Shown here: one piece after another, positions 47,851-57,300 of the stretch
Layout: every line of letters begins with the position of its first letter
Position numbering within the stretch: position 1 is the first letter of the stretch
DNA from: PALSA-693 sp963781155
GTDB taxonomy: Bacteria; Actinomycetota; Acidimicrobiia; Acidimicrobiales; Palsa-688
Direction of reading: 5' to 3'
Assembly (NCBI GenBank): GCA_963781155.1
Contig: CAWAEC010000005.1
Location: 124,001-188,000 of the forward strand
DNA: 64,000 bases
Program-made: the position numbers and the translations under genes
The notes under the pieces: model-generated
Told to the model about the DNA's origin: nothing
What the model saw: only the letters and a program-made list of their open reading frames with translations
Database searches by the model: none

Positions 47851-48359
47851 CGCAGGGATCCTAGATCGAGAGCCTCCGAGTGGCATGTGCACGCAACAGT
47901 CGCAGCCAATAACGTTACACATGCATACGTCATGTATCAATACTCTCTCGGCGTACGCTCTCGGCCGTCCGAACTCGGGCCAGCCACCGCTGGGCTGTTG
48001 GCCGGAGTCTTCGCCGCCCCGGCGCGGGAGAGGCAACGAAGAGGGTTGGCGCGATGACCCTGAGTCATTTCTTATCGGACCCGCGACCACACGTGATTTT
48101 CATCCAGGCGTCATGCATGTGAAACCGAGAGAACGCCCGCCGGGCCGTATTAAGGGGCTCGCTGGGCTGCACGCGTTCGCTTCGCCACCCCGGGTGTTCG
48201 TCGGCCGTCCTGCGGCTGCTCCGATGAACTGTGACGGGCATGCCCCGCGGTGCGTTTTCCCATCTGAGGTCAGCGGGTATGTGCCACACTGCCGTCTCGT
48301 CGGTCCGCGCACGCTGATCCGGGAGCATGTCGACCCAAAAGCTAAAAGGGAGATGGTCA
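47851..48359. other. Intergenic stretch
   Basis: About 500 bases between the GGDEF remnant and a small gene. Apart from an AT-richer part near 47910-47945 no gene-like signal was found. Several overlapping frames are judged noncoding. Confidence 0.4.
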
Positions 48360-48731
48360 ATGACGACATCTCGGCAGGGGCACAACCAGGTCAATCTGAA
48401 GTGCCGGGCGAAGACACCGGTGCCGGGTCGAGAAGAGAACGGGCCTCTTGTTGCCGATGATTACGGTATTGCCATCGTGGCCCGAGGAGGGCGGTTTCAT
48501 ACTGGACGACCGACGTACTTCTATTTCTTCGCATGGTCTGACGTCATCGGCTACCGGATGACCTCGCCCTTGGTCGAGCCGATGAGTGATGGGCCGACCG
48601 CCAAGGGTCACCACACCGAGCTGACCTTCTACACGCGGCGGGACCGGCATTCCTGGAAGTTGCCGCTGAGCCAATCCCAACTCAGGACAAACCTGGGGCG
48701 TTGGTTGACTCGTATCCCGCAGTCAAACTGA
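48360..48731 (+). CDS. Small hypothetical protein, 123 residues
   Basis: ATG 48360 with AGGGAG eight bases before it. The protein has a beta-rich look: YGIAIVARGGRFHTGRPTYF, YFFAWSDVIGYRMTSPLVE, HTELTFYTRRDRHSWKLPLS. The pattern resembles small PH-like or stress-response domains, but I do not assign a family. It stands alone; the neighbours are remnants. Confidence 0.6.
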   Translation: MTTSRQGHNQVNLKCRAKTPVPGREENGPLVADDYGIAIVARGGRFHTGRPTYFYFFAWSDVIGYRMTSPLVEPMSDGPTAKGHHTELTFYTRRDRHSWKLPLSQSQLRTNLGRWLTRIPQSN

Positions 48732-48952
48732 GTCCCGCCGCGTACATCGTCCAAGGTGCACGAAGAGACGCGTGCAGGACGCCGGTCGACGGACGACGGG
48801 ATCGCCTCGACCCTCTGGACGCGGCCGGTGATCGAGGCGGCCCGGTCTTTCGGGGATGAGCCGTGGGATACATGGAAATATATTGAAATATGATGATTAG
48901 GGCCCCTAGGCAGGGATCTCAGCAATTTCACAGCTGACGCGTCTAGGCTCCG

Positions 48953-50680
48953 GTGGTCGTGCCCGCGCCCGGTGAACTGTACCGTCGGCGTCCGGCCACG
49001 CTTGATCCGGACGCGAGCACACTCCATCAGTCAGTTGGCGTCCGAAGCGGCGTCCATTTCGCACCACCTGTCCCGACCGCCACCCGGCGACGGCGGGGCT
49101 GGCCGCTGACCCTGTTCGGGACCGGAGTGTTGATCGGGTGGATGTACGCCCTGACGGTTCACGCCAACAGCTCAGCCGTGAACTCCGACGCCGCGACGGT
49201 AGCCCTCGAGGGCAACGCCATCGCCTCTGGTCATATCCTCTTGCACGGCTGGACCTTGTCCCTCGACTCATGGTGGACGCTGGACGCGGCGTTCTACACC
49301 GCGGCCAACCTCGCCGTGGGGATGCGTCCGGTGCTCCTCCTGGCGATACCGGCCTTGATCGCCGCTCTCGTGGTGGTGGTCGCGGTCGTGATCGGCCGGA
49401 GGGGCCGCCGGGGTCCGGCTGCGACCGCCGGCACGATCACCGTACTGGCTGTACTGGCCCTGCCGACTCGCGCTCTCGCCGGCTTCTTCATGGCCGGCCC
49501 CATTCATGTCAGTACCGCGCTTTACGCACTGACGGCTTTGTGGGCGTTGCGTCGAGATCGAGTCGGCTGGGGTTGGTTGGCGGCCGTGATTCTCCTGGCG
49601 GCAGGTCTATTGGGAGACCTCCAGATGCTCTCCTACGGTGTCATTCCGGCCCTGATCGGGGGTGTGGTCGCCATGGCCCGGCGCCGCTCCTTGAGAGCAG
49701 GGGCAACTAGTGTCGCCGCGGCTGCCTGTTCGGTCGCCCTGGCCCTGACGGTCCGCGACCTGGTCAATAAACTCGGCGGCTTCAAGATCGGCGCCGCCAA
49801 CCAGGTCTCGTCCACTCACCAGATTTTGCTGAATGTTAAGCACGTTTTGCCTGGCCTCGTGCGACTCCTCGGGTTGAGCACCTCCAGGCGTGCCACCGGC
49901 GGTGTCCCCATGGCCCTGGAATGGGTGCATGTGATCGTCGCCGCCGTGTTGGCCGCGTGCCTGCTCGCCGGTATGGTGCGCATGCTGCACGGTGCCTGGC
50001 GAGGGTCCGCCCCCGCCGACCCGGGCGGAAGTCGGGAGCCAGAACCGTGGAGACTGGACGACCTGCTCGTGGTAGCCAGCATCGGACCGGCCCTGAACTT
50101 CATCGTGCTGTCAGGTCCCTCCTTGACTTACCTCCGCTACCTGACCGCTACCGTGATATTCGCTACCGCGCTCGCCGGCCGGCTCGTCACCCTGTGGTGG
50201 GCCGGTTCTCAGGGGCGCTCCCTGCGTCGCCCCGCCATCTTCGTGGGAGTGATCTCAACCGCGTGCTTCGTGGCCGCTTCCGGCTTCCAACTCAGCCAGC
50301 CCGCCCCGCCAACCCCCGCCGCTGAGCTGGTGTCTTTCCTCGAAGCGCACAATTTGACCTCCGGTGTGGGCGACTTCTGGGCCGCCTCTATCACCACCGT
50401 CGAGAGCGGGGGAACGGTGACGGTCCGCCCGCTCGCTTCTGGCCCGAACGGCGAACTGGAGGGGTACAACAGGGGGGACGTACTCGCCTGGTTCCCGGGC
50501 AGGTCCTTCCAGTTCGTCGTCTATCCGCAATCCAATGGGGATGACAACCCGGTCCAAGTATCGCTCTCTACCGCTACCAACACCTGGGGTCCGCCGAGCG
50601 AGCGCGAGAACGTCGCCGGCTACACCATCCTGCAGTGGGGCCACACCATCACGGTGAGCGCATCTAACCCCGGCGTGTGA
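48953..50680 (+). CDS. Polytopic membrane protein, possibly GT-C type
   Basis: 575 residues. Eight to ten TM helices are seen (LTLFGTGVLIGWMYALTV, VLLLAIPALIAALVVVVAVV, WLAAVILLAAGLLGDLQML, VIVAAVLAACLLAGMV). A large first outer loop (DAATVALEGNAIASGHILLH) and a C-terminal extracytoplasmic domain of about 140 residues resemble GT-C glycosyltransferases of the PMT class. However, no catalytic Asp-Glu motif can be pointed out. It is convergent with the large Calx-beta protein gene and may act on cell-surface material; that is inference only. Confidence 0.55.
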   Translation: MVVPAPGELYRRRPATLDPDASTLHQSVGVRSGVHFAPPVPTATRRRRGWPLTLFGTGVLIGWMYALTVHANSSAVNSDAATVALEGNAIASGHILLHGWTLSLDSWWTLDAAFYTAANLAVGMRPVLLLAIPALIAALVVVVAVVIGRRGRRGPAATAGTITVLAVLALPTRALAGFFMAGPIHVSTALYALTALWALRRDRVGWGWLAAVILLAAGLLGDLQMLSYGVIPALIGGVVAMARRRSLRAGATSVAAAACSVALALTVRDLVNKLGGFKIGAANQVSSTHQILLNVKHVLPGLVRLLGLSTSRRATGGVPMALEWVHVIVAAVLAACLLAGMVRMLHGAWRGSAPADPGGSREPEPWRLDDLLVVASIGPALNFIVLSGPSLTYLRYLTATVIFATALAGRLVTLWWAGSQGRSLRRPAIFVGVISTACFVAASGFQLSQPAPPTPAAELVSFLEAHNLTSGVGDFWAASITTVESGGTVTVRPLASGPNGELEGYNRGDVLAWFPGRSFQFVVYPQSNGDDNPVQVSLSTATNTWGPPSERENVAGYTILQWGHTITVSASNPGV

Positions 50681-50717
50681 CAATCGTCAGCGAAAGTTCG
50701 ATCTGGACTGGACGGGG

Positions 50718-53700
50718 TCAGGACCCGAACCAGCCGGACACGTCGGCGATGATCTGCACACTGCCGGCACTGTTGTAGAAGTCCACCTTGCCGTCTGTGC
50801 CCACCGGCGCCACCACCAGGTTGGGGACCGTCTCCCCGGCCGTGAAGTTCAAGTTGGCCGTGTTCGGGCGGGGGACCCCATCCGGGTACACGGTCAGGAA
50901 ACCGGCCGCCGTGGGCGCCGTCACCGCTACGTTCAACACCACCGCCGCCACCCCCGACGCCGGGATCCCACCCTGCCCGAGCACCGATAGCCTGATCGAC
51001 TGTCCCGCCCCGACCGGACCGGTGGTGCCGCCCGTCCCCTTACGGGTGTCCAGCAGCCGGGCAGGAGTCAGCGCCCCCAGCCCGCCCGCACCCGGACTGC
51101 CGGACGCGAACCAGCCGGACACGTCCGCGATGATCTGCACACTGCCGGCATTGTTGTAGAAGTCCACTTTGCCGTCTGTGCCCACCGGCGCCACCACCAG
51201 GTTGGGGACCGTCTCCCCGGCCGTGAAGTTCAAGTTGGCCGTGTTCGGGCGGGTCACCCCATCCGGGTACACGGTCACGAAACCGGCCGCCGTGGCAGCC
51301 GTCACCGCCACGTTCAACACCACCGCCGCCACCCCCGACGGCGGGATCCCGCCCTGCCCGAGCACCGACAGCCCGATCGGCTGTCCGGCTCCGACCGGAC
51401 CGGTGATACCGCCGGTCCCGTTGCGAGTGTCCAGTACCCGGGCGGGAGTCAGCGCGCCCAGCCCGCCCGCGCCCGGACTGCCGGACGCGAACCAGCCGGA
51501 CACGTCGGCAATGATCTGCACACTGCCGGCACTGTTGTAGAAGTCCACCTTGCCGTCTGCCCCCACCGGCGCCACCACCAGATTGGGGACGGTCTCCCCG
51601 GCCGTGAAATTCAGATTGGCCGTGTTCGGGCGGGGGACCCCATCCGGGTACACGGTCAGGAAACCGGCCGCCGTGGGCGCCGTCACGGCTACGTTCAATA
51701 CCACCGCTGCCACCCCCGAAGGCGGCACTCCACCTCGGTCCAGCACTTGGAGGCTGACCACGCTGCCGGCGCCGACAGGACCGAGGATCTCGCCGGTCCC
51801 GTTGCGGGTGTCCAGGAGCCGTGTCGGCGAGAGGGGCACCTCACCTCCGCCGGTGGGCGGCCGGACGAAGGAGACAGTTGCTGTCTGTGACAGCGACAGC
51901 CCATCGGTCGAGTCGTCTGCGGTATACGTCACCGGCTCCACGGTCGTATCCGACACCTCGAAGCTGGCTTGTCCATTATCGTCGGTTGACACGCTCGCCG
52001 GCGAAATGGCCGACTGTGAACTCGCGCTCCCGACGAGCGTCACTATCCTTCCCGGCAGCACCACACCACTGCCATTCTCCAGCGTGACCGTGATAGTCGA
52101 TTGCGCGACCCCGTTCGCCGGCACCGACGGCTGGCTTGTGGCCACTGTGGATTCGGTCGCGTTCGCCACGAACGATACGGGGACAATATCGACGGTCTGG
52201 TGGCCTCGGACCAAAGTGGCGTTGATCGGGCCGCTCAGATTGAACGTGAAATAGTTGAGCGTGGTCAACTTGGTGTTGTCATACAAGTTGACCCGCACCG
52301 TCTGCAACGTCTGGCCCGGCTCGAAGGTGACCGTGCCACTCACCGAGTTGAACTCGTAGTTGCTATAACAGCTACAGCCACTAGCGGTGCCATCCGCGCT
52401 GGCATACGACACCGTGACCGGCAACGTCCCCGGCGCGTTCAACTGGATGGGCAAATCCACATACCCATCACCCTCCCCCACCACCACATCCGACCCCACC
52501 GACAACCCCGGCTGCGTCGACGCCGCCTGGCCGCTGGCCCCGATGGTGACCACCCCGGTCCCGTCCGCCACCGTGGCGTTGCTCGGGTTCGACAAGCTGA
52601 CCGCGAACCGGCGGTCCGGGACCGCCGCGGCATCATGCAGAACCGGCACGGTGATGTTCTCCACCGTCTGCCCCGGCGCGAAGGTCAACGTCCCGCTGGT
52701 GGCGGTGTAATCAGTGCCAGCCAGCGCCGACATATCACTGGTGGCGTAATCCACCGTGACCGCACTGTTCGAGGCCTGGTCATAGTCACCCCCACCCCCC
52801 AACATGACCGGCACCTGGACACTCCCCGCCTCCGAATCCACAAGAGCATCCCGCACGAACAGCCCGGGCGTGGCCACCTGCACCCCGTTCGGGACAATAT
52901 CGACGGTCTGGTGGCCTCGGACCAAAGTGGCGTTGATCGGGCCGCTCAGATTGAACGTGAAATAGTTGAGCGTGGTCAACTTGGTGTTGTCATACAAGTT
53001 GACCCGCACCGTCTGCAACGTCTGGCCCGGCTCGAAGGTGACCGTGCCACTCACCGAGTTGAACTCGTAGTTGCTATAACAGCTACAGCCACTAGCGGTG
53101 CCATCCGCGCTGGCATACGACACCGTGACCGGCAACGTCCCCGGCGCGTTCAACTGGATGGGCAAATCCACATACCCATCACCCTCCCCCACCACCACAT
53201 CCGACCCCACCGACAACCCCGGCTGCGTCGACGCCGCCTGGCCGCTGGCCCCGATGGTGACCACCCCGGTCCCGTCCGCCACCGTGGCGTTGCTCGGGTT
53301 CGACAAGCTGACCGCGAACCGGCGGTCCGGGACCGCCGCGGCATCATGCAGAACCGGCACGGTGATGTTCTCCACCGTCTGCCCCGGCGCGAAGGTCAAC
53401 GTCCCGCTGGTGGCGGTGTAATCAGTGCCAGCCAGCGCCGACATATCACTGGTGGCGTAATCCACCGTGACCGCACTGTTCGAGGCCTGGTCATAGTCAC
53501 CCCCACCCCCCAACATGACCGGCACCTGGACACTCCCCGCCTCCGAATCCACAAGAGCATCCCGCACGAACAGCCCGGGCGTGGCCACCTGCACCCCGTT
53601 CGGGACAATATCGACGGTCTGGTGGCCTCGGACCAAAGTGGCGTTGATCGGGCCGCTCAGATTGAACGTGAAATAGTTGAGCGTGGTCAACTTGGTGTTG

Positions 53701-54797
53701 TCATACAAGTTGACCCGCACCGTCTGCAACGTCTGGCCCGGCTCGAAGGTGACCGTGCCACTCACCGAGTTGAACTCGTAGTTGCTATAACAGCTACAGC
53801 CACTAGCGGTGCCATCCGCGCTGGCATACGACACCGTGACCGGCAACGTCCCCGGCGCGTTCAACTGGATGGGCAAATCCACATACCCATCACCCTCCCC
53901 CACCACCACATCCGACCCCACCGACAACCCCGGCTGCGTCGACGCCGCCTGGCCGCTGGCCCCGATGGTGACCACCCCGGTCCCGTCCGCCACCGTGGCG
54001 TTGCTCGGGTTCGACAAGCTGACCGCGAACCGGCGGTCCGGGACCGCCGCGGCATCATGCAGAACCGGCACGGTGATGTTCTCCACCGTCTGCCCCGGCG
54101 CGAAGGTCAACGTCCCGCTGGTGGCGGTGTAATCAGTGCCAGCCAGCGCCGACATATCACTGGTGGCGTAATCCACCGTGACCGCACTGTTCGAGGCCTG
54201 GTCATAGTCACCCCCACCCCCCAACATGACCGGCACCTGGACACTCCCCGCCTCCGAATCCACAAGAGCATCCCGCACGAACAGCCCGGGCGTGGCCACC
54301 TGCACCCCGTTCGGGACAATATCGACGGTCTGGTGGCCTCGGACCAAAGTGGCGTTGATCGGGCCGCTCAGATTGAACGTGAAATAGTTGAGCGTGGTCA
54401 ACTTGGTGTTGTCATACAAGTTGACCCGCACCGTCTGCAACGTCTGGCCCGGCTCGAAGGTGACCGTGCCACTCACCGAGTTGAACTCGTAGTTGCTATA
54501 ACAGCTACAGCCACTAGCGGTGCCATCCGCGCTGGCATACGACACCGTGACCGGCAACGTCCCCGGCGCGTTCAACTGGATGGGCAAATCCACATACCCA
54601 TCACCCTCCCCCACCACCACATCCGACCCCACCGACAACCCCGGCTGCGTCGACGCCGCCGCGGCCACGCTCATCACCGGTTGAGCGATCGCGGCTGCGA
54701 GGGCCATCAGGATGGCCGCGACCACGAGGACCATCGTCCGCCGCTGCGCCGGCTTGGGCAATCCCGGCCTGGTTGGGTTGATCGTCGTCGGTATCAA
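50718..54797 (-). CDS. Large Calx-beta repeat surface protein
   Basis: 1,359 residues from a TTG at 54797, chosen because AGGAGGGG stands seven bases upstream; earlier in-frame codons lack a site. A signal/TM segment (about 22-45) is followed by four type-A and three type-B Calx-beta domains in the order ABABABA. Type A includes VSYASADGTASGCSCYSNYE; type B includes VDYATSDMSALAGTDYTATS. Each AB pair is 237 residues. Next comes an invasin-like Ig domain. Three modules of about 127 residues close the protein (LLDTRNGTG ... FYNSAGSVQIIADVSGWF), a C-terminal module known from actinobacterial surface proteins. It is probably exported and binds calcium or partners at the surface. Confidence 0.85.
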   Translation of the reverse strand: MIPTTINPTRPGLPKPAQRRTMVLVVAAILMALAAAIAQPVMSVAAAASTQPGLSVGSDVVVGEGDGYVDLPIQLNAPGTLPVTVSYASADGTASGCSCYSNYEFNSVSGTVTFEPGQTLQTVRVNLYDNTKLTTLNYFTFNLSGPINATLVRGHQTVDIVPNGVQVATPGLFVRDALVDSEAGSVQVPVMLGGGGDYDQASNSAVTVDYATSDMSALAGTDYTATSGTLTFAPGQTVENITVPVLHDAAAVPDRRFAVSLSNPSNATVADGTGVVTIGASGQAASTQPGLSVGSDVVVGEGDGYVDLPIQLNAPGTLPVTVSYASADGTASGCSCYSNYEFNSVSGTVTFEPGQTLQTVRVNLYDNTKLTTLNYFTFNLSGPINATLVRGHQTVDIVPNGVQVATPGLFVRDALVDSEAGSVQVPVMLGGGGDYDQASNSAVTVDYATSDMSALAGTDYTATSGTLTFAPGQTVENITVPVLHDAAAVPDRRFAVSLSNPSNATVADGTGVVTIGASGQAASTQPGLSVGSDVVVGEGDGYVDLPIQLNAPGTLPVTVSYASADGTASGCSCYSNYEFNSVSGTVTFEPGQTLQTVRVNLYDNTKLTTLNYFTFNLSGPINATLVRGHQTVDIVPNGVQVATPGLFVRDALVDSEAGSVQVPVMLGGGGDYDQASNSAVTVDYATSDMSALAGTDYTATSGTLTFAPGQTVENITVPVLHDAAAVPDRRFAVSLSNPSNATVADGTGVVTIGASGQAASTQPGLSVGSDVVVGEGDGYVDLPIQLNAPGTLPVTVSYASADGTASGCSCYSNYEFNSVSGTVTFEPGQTLQTVRVNLYDNTKLTTLNYFTFNLSGPINATLVRGHQTVDIVPVSFVANATESTVATSQPSVPANGVAQSTITVTLENGSGVVLPGRIVTLVGSASSQSAISPASVSTDDNGQASFEVSDTTVEPVTYTADDSTDGLSLSQTATVSFVRPPTGGGEVPLSPTRLLDTRNGTGEILGPVGAGSVVSLQVLDRGGVPPSGVAAVVLNVAVTAPTAAGFLTVYPDGVPRPNTANLNFTAGETVPNLVVAPVGADGKVDFYNSAGSVQIIADVSGWFASGSPGAGGLGALTPARVLDTRNGTGGITGPVGAGQPIGLSVLGQGGIPPSGVAAVVLNVAVTAATAAGFVTVYPDGVTRPNTANLNFTAGETVPNLVVAPVGTDGKVDFYNNAGSVQIIADVSGWFASGSPGAGGLGALTPARLLDTRKGTGGTTGPVGAGQSIRLSVLGQGGIPASGVAAVVLNVAVTAPTAAGFLTVYPDGVPRPNTANLNFTAGETVPNLVVAPVGTDGKVDFYNSAGSVQIIADVSGWFGS
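52181..54660. repeat. 711-bp exact tandem repeats (3.5 copies)
   Basis: The word GGACAATATCGACGGTCTGG recurs at 52181, 52892, 53603 and 54314, each 711 bases apart. The copies appear identical by eye, including third codon positions. 711 is a multiple of three, so each copy adds 237 residues in frame. This marks recent amplification. Confidence 0.93.
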
Positions 54798-55252
54798 AGC
54801 TGCTCCCCTCCTGCCCGCGCGCCTGTTTTGCCGGTCGACGCACCAGTCGTGGACCAGCGAGAGGCACGCAGGAATCAATGCCGGAGCGTCATGACGACCC
54901 CGGCGCTGTCCCGTTCGAATACGTTGTTGCCCCAGTTGGATGAAGTGGGCCGGGAGTCTATAGCCACCTCGGCATCCCTTCAAGACTGCGAGGGGAGACC
55001 GGTCGGTAAAATCCGGCACCTCGGCGCAGCCACTGCTACTTGCTCGGAGCCTGCTCATGGATGACCCCTTTCCTCCGGCAACTCGCCCGCACTGAGTATG
55101 CGGAGCAGCAAGCCGGAGCTGCAGAGGCCGAGATACCCATTCCGGCTCTCCCGGTGTGGGCCATCGGGCCCACCCTGTGCTTTCTCGGGCGTCCTGCTGA
55201 TGTGCACGCTTTCAATCACTGGTCAGCCCCATTCGGCCGATGGGATGGACCG
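54798..55252. other. Gap between divergent surface-protein and kinase genes
   Basis: About 450 bases. It must hold both promoters. The kinase frame is open back to 55040 (an ATG at 55061), so its true start could lie in this gap. I could not identify a -10/-35 pair with confidence. Confidence 0.4.
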
Positions 55253-56608
55253 ATGGAGTTCTGGTACTGGGCGATGTATCAGACGCAGCAATCGCCGGAA
55301 CCTGAGCAGGGCTCGGCAGCAAACTGGAAGAATGTATTCGTGGATCCGACACAGCCAGCGGCTGACAAGCCCCACGTCGCGGACTTCACTCTTGTCCGCG
55401 AGTTGGGTCGAGGATCCTCGAGCGTGGTTCACCTGGCTTGGCAGCAGAGTCTCAACCGCGACGTGGCCTTGAAGCGGCTGATGCGGGCCTTGAGCGGTAA
55501 CCATGATGCGACAGCACGCCTGCGCCGCGAGGGTCAGGTCATCGCCCGACTGGACGATCCGCGAATCATCCGGCTCTACGACTTGCTCACAGAAGGAGCC
55601 GACCTGGTCCTGGTAATGGAGTACGTACGCGGCCCGAGCGTCCAGGCGCTGGCCGCGGCTGCACCACCATCAGCCAGTCAGGCCCTCGCAGTCATCGGGG
55701 ACGTTGCCGGGGCCCTTGATCACGCGGCTCGGCGGGGGGTCGTGCACCGAGATGTCAAGCCCGCCAATGTGCTCGTGACCGCAGCCGGGCGTTGCAAACT
55801 CGGCGACTTCGGTCTGGCGCGTCTGGCCAGCGAGCGCACCATGTTCATGTCCAACGACGGAAGGATCCGTGGCACCCCGCTGTACATGGCCCCCGAACAA
55901 CTGCGCGGCGAGGAGCCTGGCCCGGCATCGGACGTCTACGCGCTGGCTGTGATGGCATTGGAACTGCTGTCCGGCCACCATCCCTTCACCGGTTTATCCG
56001 TCCGCGAGACTGCGAAGGCTCACCTCGACGGGGGGGCAGCGGCCGCAGCCGCGAACAGCCATCTTCCCAGGCGGGTCAGCCGGGTCCTGCAGGATGGACT
56101 CGTGCCTACAGGCGGTAACCGTCCGACCGCGCACCAACTGGCCGACGGGTTGATACAGGCGGCTCCCCGCTCGTGGCTGGCGAGCGACACCGAGGCCCGG
56201 ATCGCCCGGCCCACCGCGACTGCCGCCCCGGCTCACGGGACGCGGTCCGGCGAGGTCTTCGGATCAGGCGGCCTGTGGGCTCGTGCCACCGACAACGGTT
56301 GGACGAAAGCACTCGTGGACCCGGCGACCTGGTTGCAGACCTCGGACCTGACCGCGGACGAGTTGACGTGGGCGGATCTCGAACCCGGGCCGCCCCGCTC
56401 CCTGCGGAGAGGCACGCCCGACCCGCCCCTGCCCACCCACCCAGCGGGACCGATGGCAACGATTGACGACGGGTGGATCAGACAGTCCCGACTCGGCAAG
56501 GCGGCACGACCCGTCAGTCGAGTCCGGCGGAACTGGGCGGCCATTCTCGCCGCATTCGTCATTGGATTCGTTCTGGTGCTGACCGTCCTCGAACTGCTTC
56601 GTCACTGA
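55253..56608 (+). CDS. Membrane Ser/Thr protein kinase (HRD type)
   Basis: The start at 55253 is tentative; the frame is open to 55061 or 55040. The kinase domain begins about 40 residues in: ELGRGSSSVVHLAW, DVALKRL (Lys), VVHRDVKPANVLV (full HRD loop), GDFGLARLA, and MAPEQLRG. After about residue 280 a Pro/Ala-rich linker leads to a single C-terminal TM helix (WAAILAAFVIGFVLVLTVLE) with almost nothing outside. So it is anchored but has no outer sensor domain. The FHA-LuxR gene starts 11 bases later, so the two form a unit; the FHA protein is its likely reader or target. Confidence 0.85.
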   Translation: MEFWYWAMYQTQQSPEPEQGSAANWKNVFVDPTQPAADKPHVADFTLVRELGRGSSSVVHLAWQQSLNRDVALKRLMRALSGNHDATARLRREGQVIARLDDPRIIRLYDLLTEGADLVLVMEYVRGPSVQALAAAAPPSASQALAVIGDVAGALDHAARRGVVHRDVKPANVLVTAAGRCKLGDFGLARLASERTMFMSNDGRIRGTPLYMAPEQLRGEEPGPASDVYALAVMALELLSGHHPFTGLSVRETAKAHLDGGAAAAAANSHLPRRVSRVLQDGLVPTGGNRPTAHQLADGLIQAAPRSWLASDTEARIARPTATAAPAHGTRSGEVFGSGGLWARATDNGWTKALVDPATWLQTSDLTADELTWADLEPGPPRSLRRGTPDPPLPTHPAGPMATIDDGWIRQSRLGKAARPVSRVRRNWAAILAAFVIGFVLVLTVLELLRH

Positions 56609-56619
56609 GGAGACAACGC

Positions 56620-57150
56620 GTGGCCTTCCTCCGGCGAGACGACGATCCGACAGTTCGCTACGAATTGTCACAACCAAGCACAACGATCGGCCGAGCCGAA
56701 AACAATGACGTGGTGCTCGAGGACATGCGGGTGTCGCGCCACCACGTCCGCATAGACCTCAAAGACGAGCAGTGGGTGATCATCGACTTCCAAAGCACGA
56801 ACGGGACCACCGTCAACGGAGAGAAAATCAGGAGTCACTCACTCCGTGACGGGGACCGGATTCACATCGGCGGCGCCACACTCGTGTTCGTGCCAGTTGC
56901 CGATCCCTTGGCAACACTTGAAGAAACACAGAAACAGGAGCCCGACAGGGTCCAGCCTGAGGGGCTCTCCGATCGCGAGCGTCAGGTTCTGGCCCTGGTG
57001 GGGGCAGGTCGAACGGACCGGGAGATCGCACACGAGCTATACATCAGTCTGGCTACCGTTCGCTCGCATCTGGATCGCATACGCGACAAGACCGGATGCC
57101 GCCGGCGACCGGACCTGACTCGCTTGGCTATAGAGCTCGACCGGCAGTAG
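56620..57150 (+). CDS. FHA domain-LuxR HTH fusion regulator
   Basis: 176 residues from a GTG with GAGGAG upstream. Residues 15-95 are an FHA domain with the phosphothreonine-binding residues in IGRAENNDVVLEDMRVSRHH and STNGTTVNGEKI. Residues 115-172 are a LuxR-type helix-turn-helix: LSDRERQVLALVGAGRTDRE, IAHELYISLATVRSHLDRIR. FHA domains bind phosphothreonine peptides, so phosphorylated kinases nearby would recruit it, and its HTH would then act on promoters. It is embedded in the kinase/PknG cluster. In mycobacteria the FHA protein GarA is the PknG substrate; this one is different, having a DNA-binding domain. Confidence 0.88.
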   Translation: MAFLRRDDDPTVRYELSQPSTTIGRAENNDVVLEDMRVSRHHVRIDLKDEQWVIIDFQSTNGTTVNGEKIRSHSLRDGDRIHIGGATLVFVPVADPLATLEETQKQEPDRVQPEGLSDRERQVLALVGAGRTDREIAHELYISLATVRSHLDRIRDKTGCRRRPDLTRLAIELDRQ

Positions 57151-57214
57151 GGCTGTTTCGACCGTTGAAGGGATAAAAGCACCCACACGCCGCGCTCCAT
57201 TTGGTCACCATTCG

Positions 57215-57300
57215 CTCACCTATGATGCGGCGGCTGAATCCATGCGAGGGGGTATCCGCTCGAAGGGCCGCGAACGGCGAGCGGACAGAAGAGGGGTGAG
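57215..57300 (+). promoter_or_regulatory. Kinase leader shared with the 44634 kinase
   Basis: Upstream of this kinase lies CACCTATGATG, then GGGGTATCCGC about 20 bases later, then AGAGGGGTGAGATG. The same three elements in the same order lie before the other HGD kinase (minus strand, 44635-44710). TATGAT (57221-57226) could be a -10 box; no good -35 was found at 17 bases. The shared leader implies gene duplication with the promoter, and probably shared control. Confidence 0.5.

Noticed and set aside
52101..55064. A 987-codon open frame on the plus strand
   Set aside because: It is antisense to the Calx-beta gene, is kept open by the 711-bp repeat (a multiple of three), is rich in Arg/His, and has no recognisable domain.
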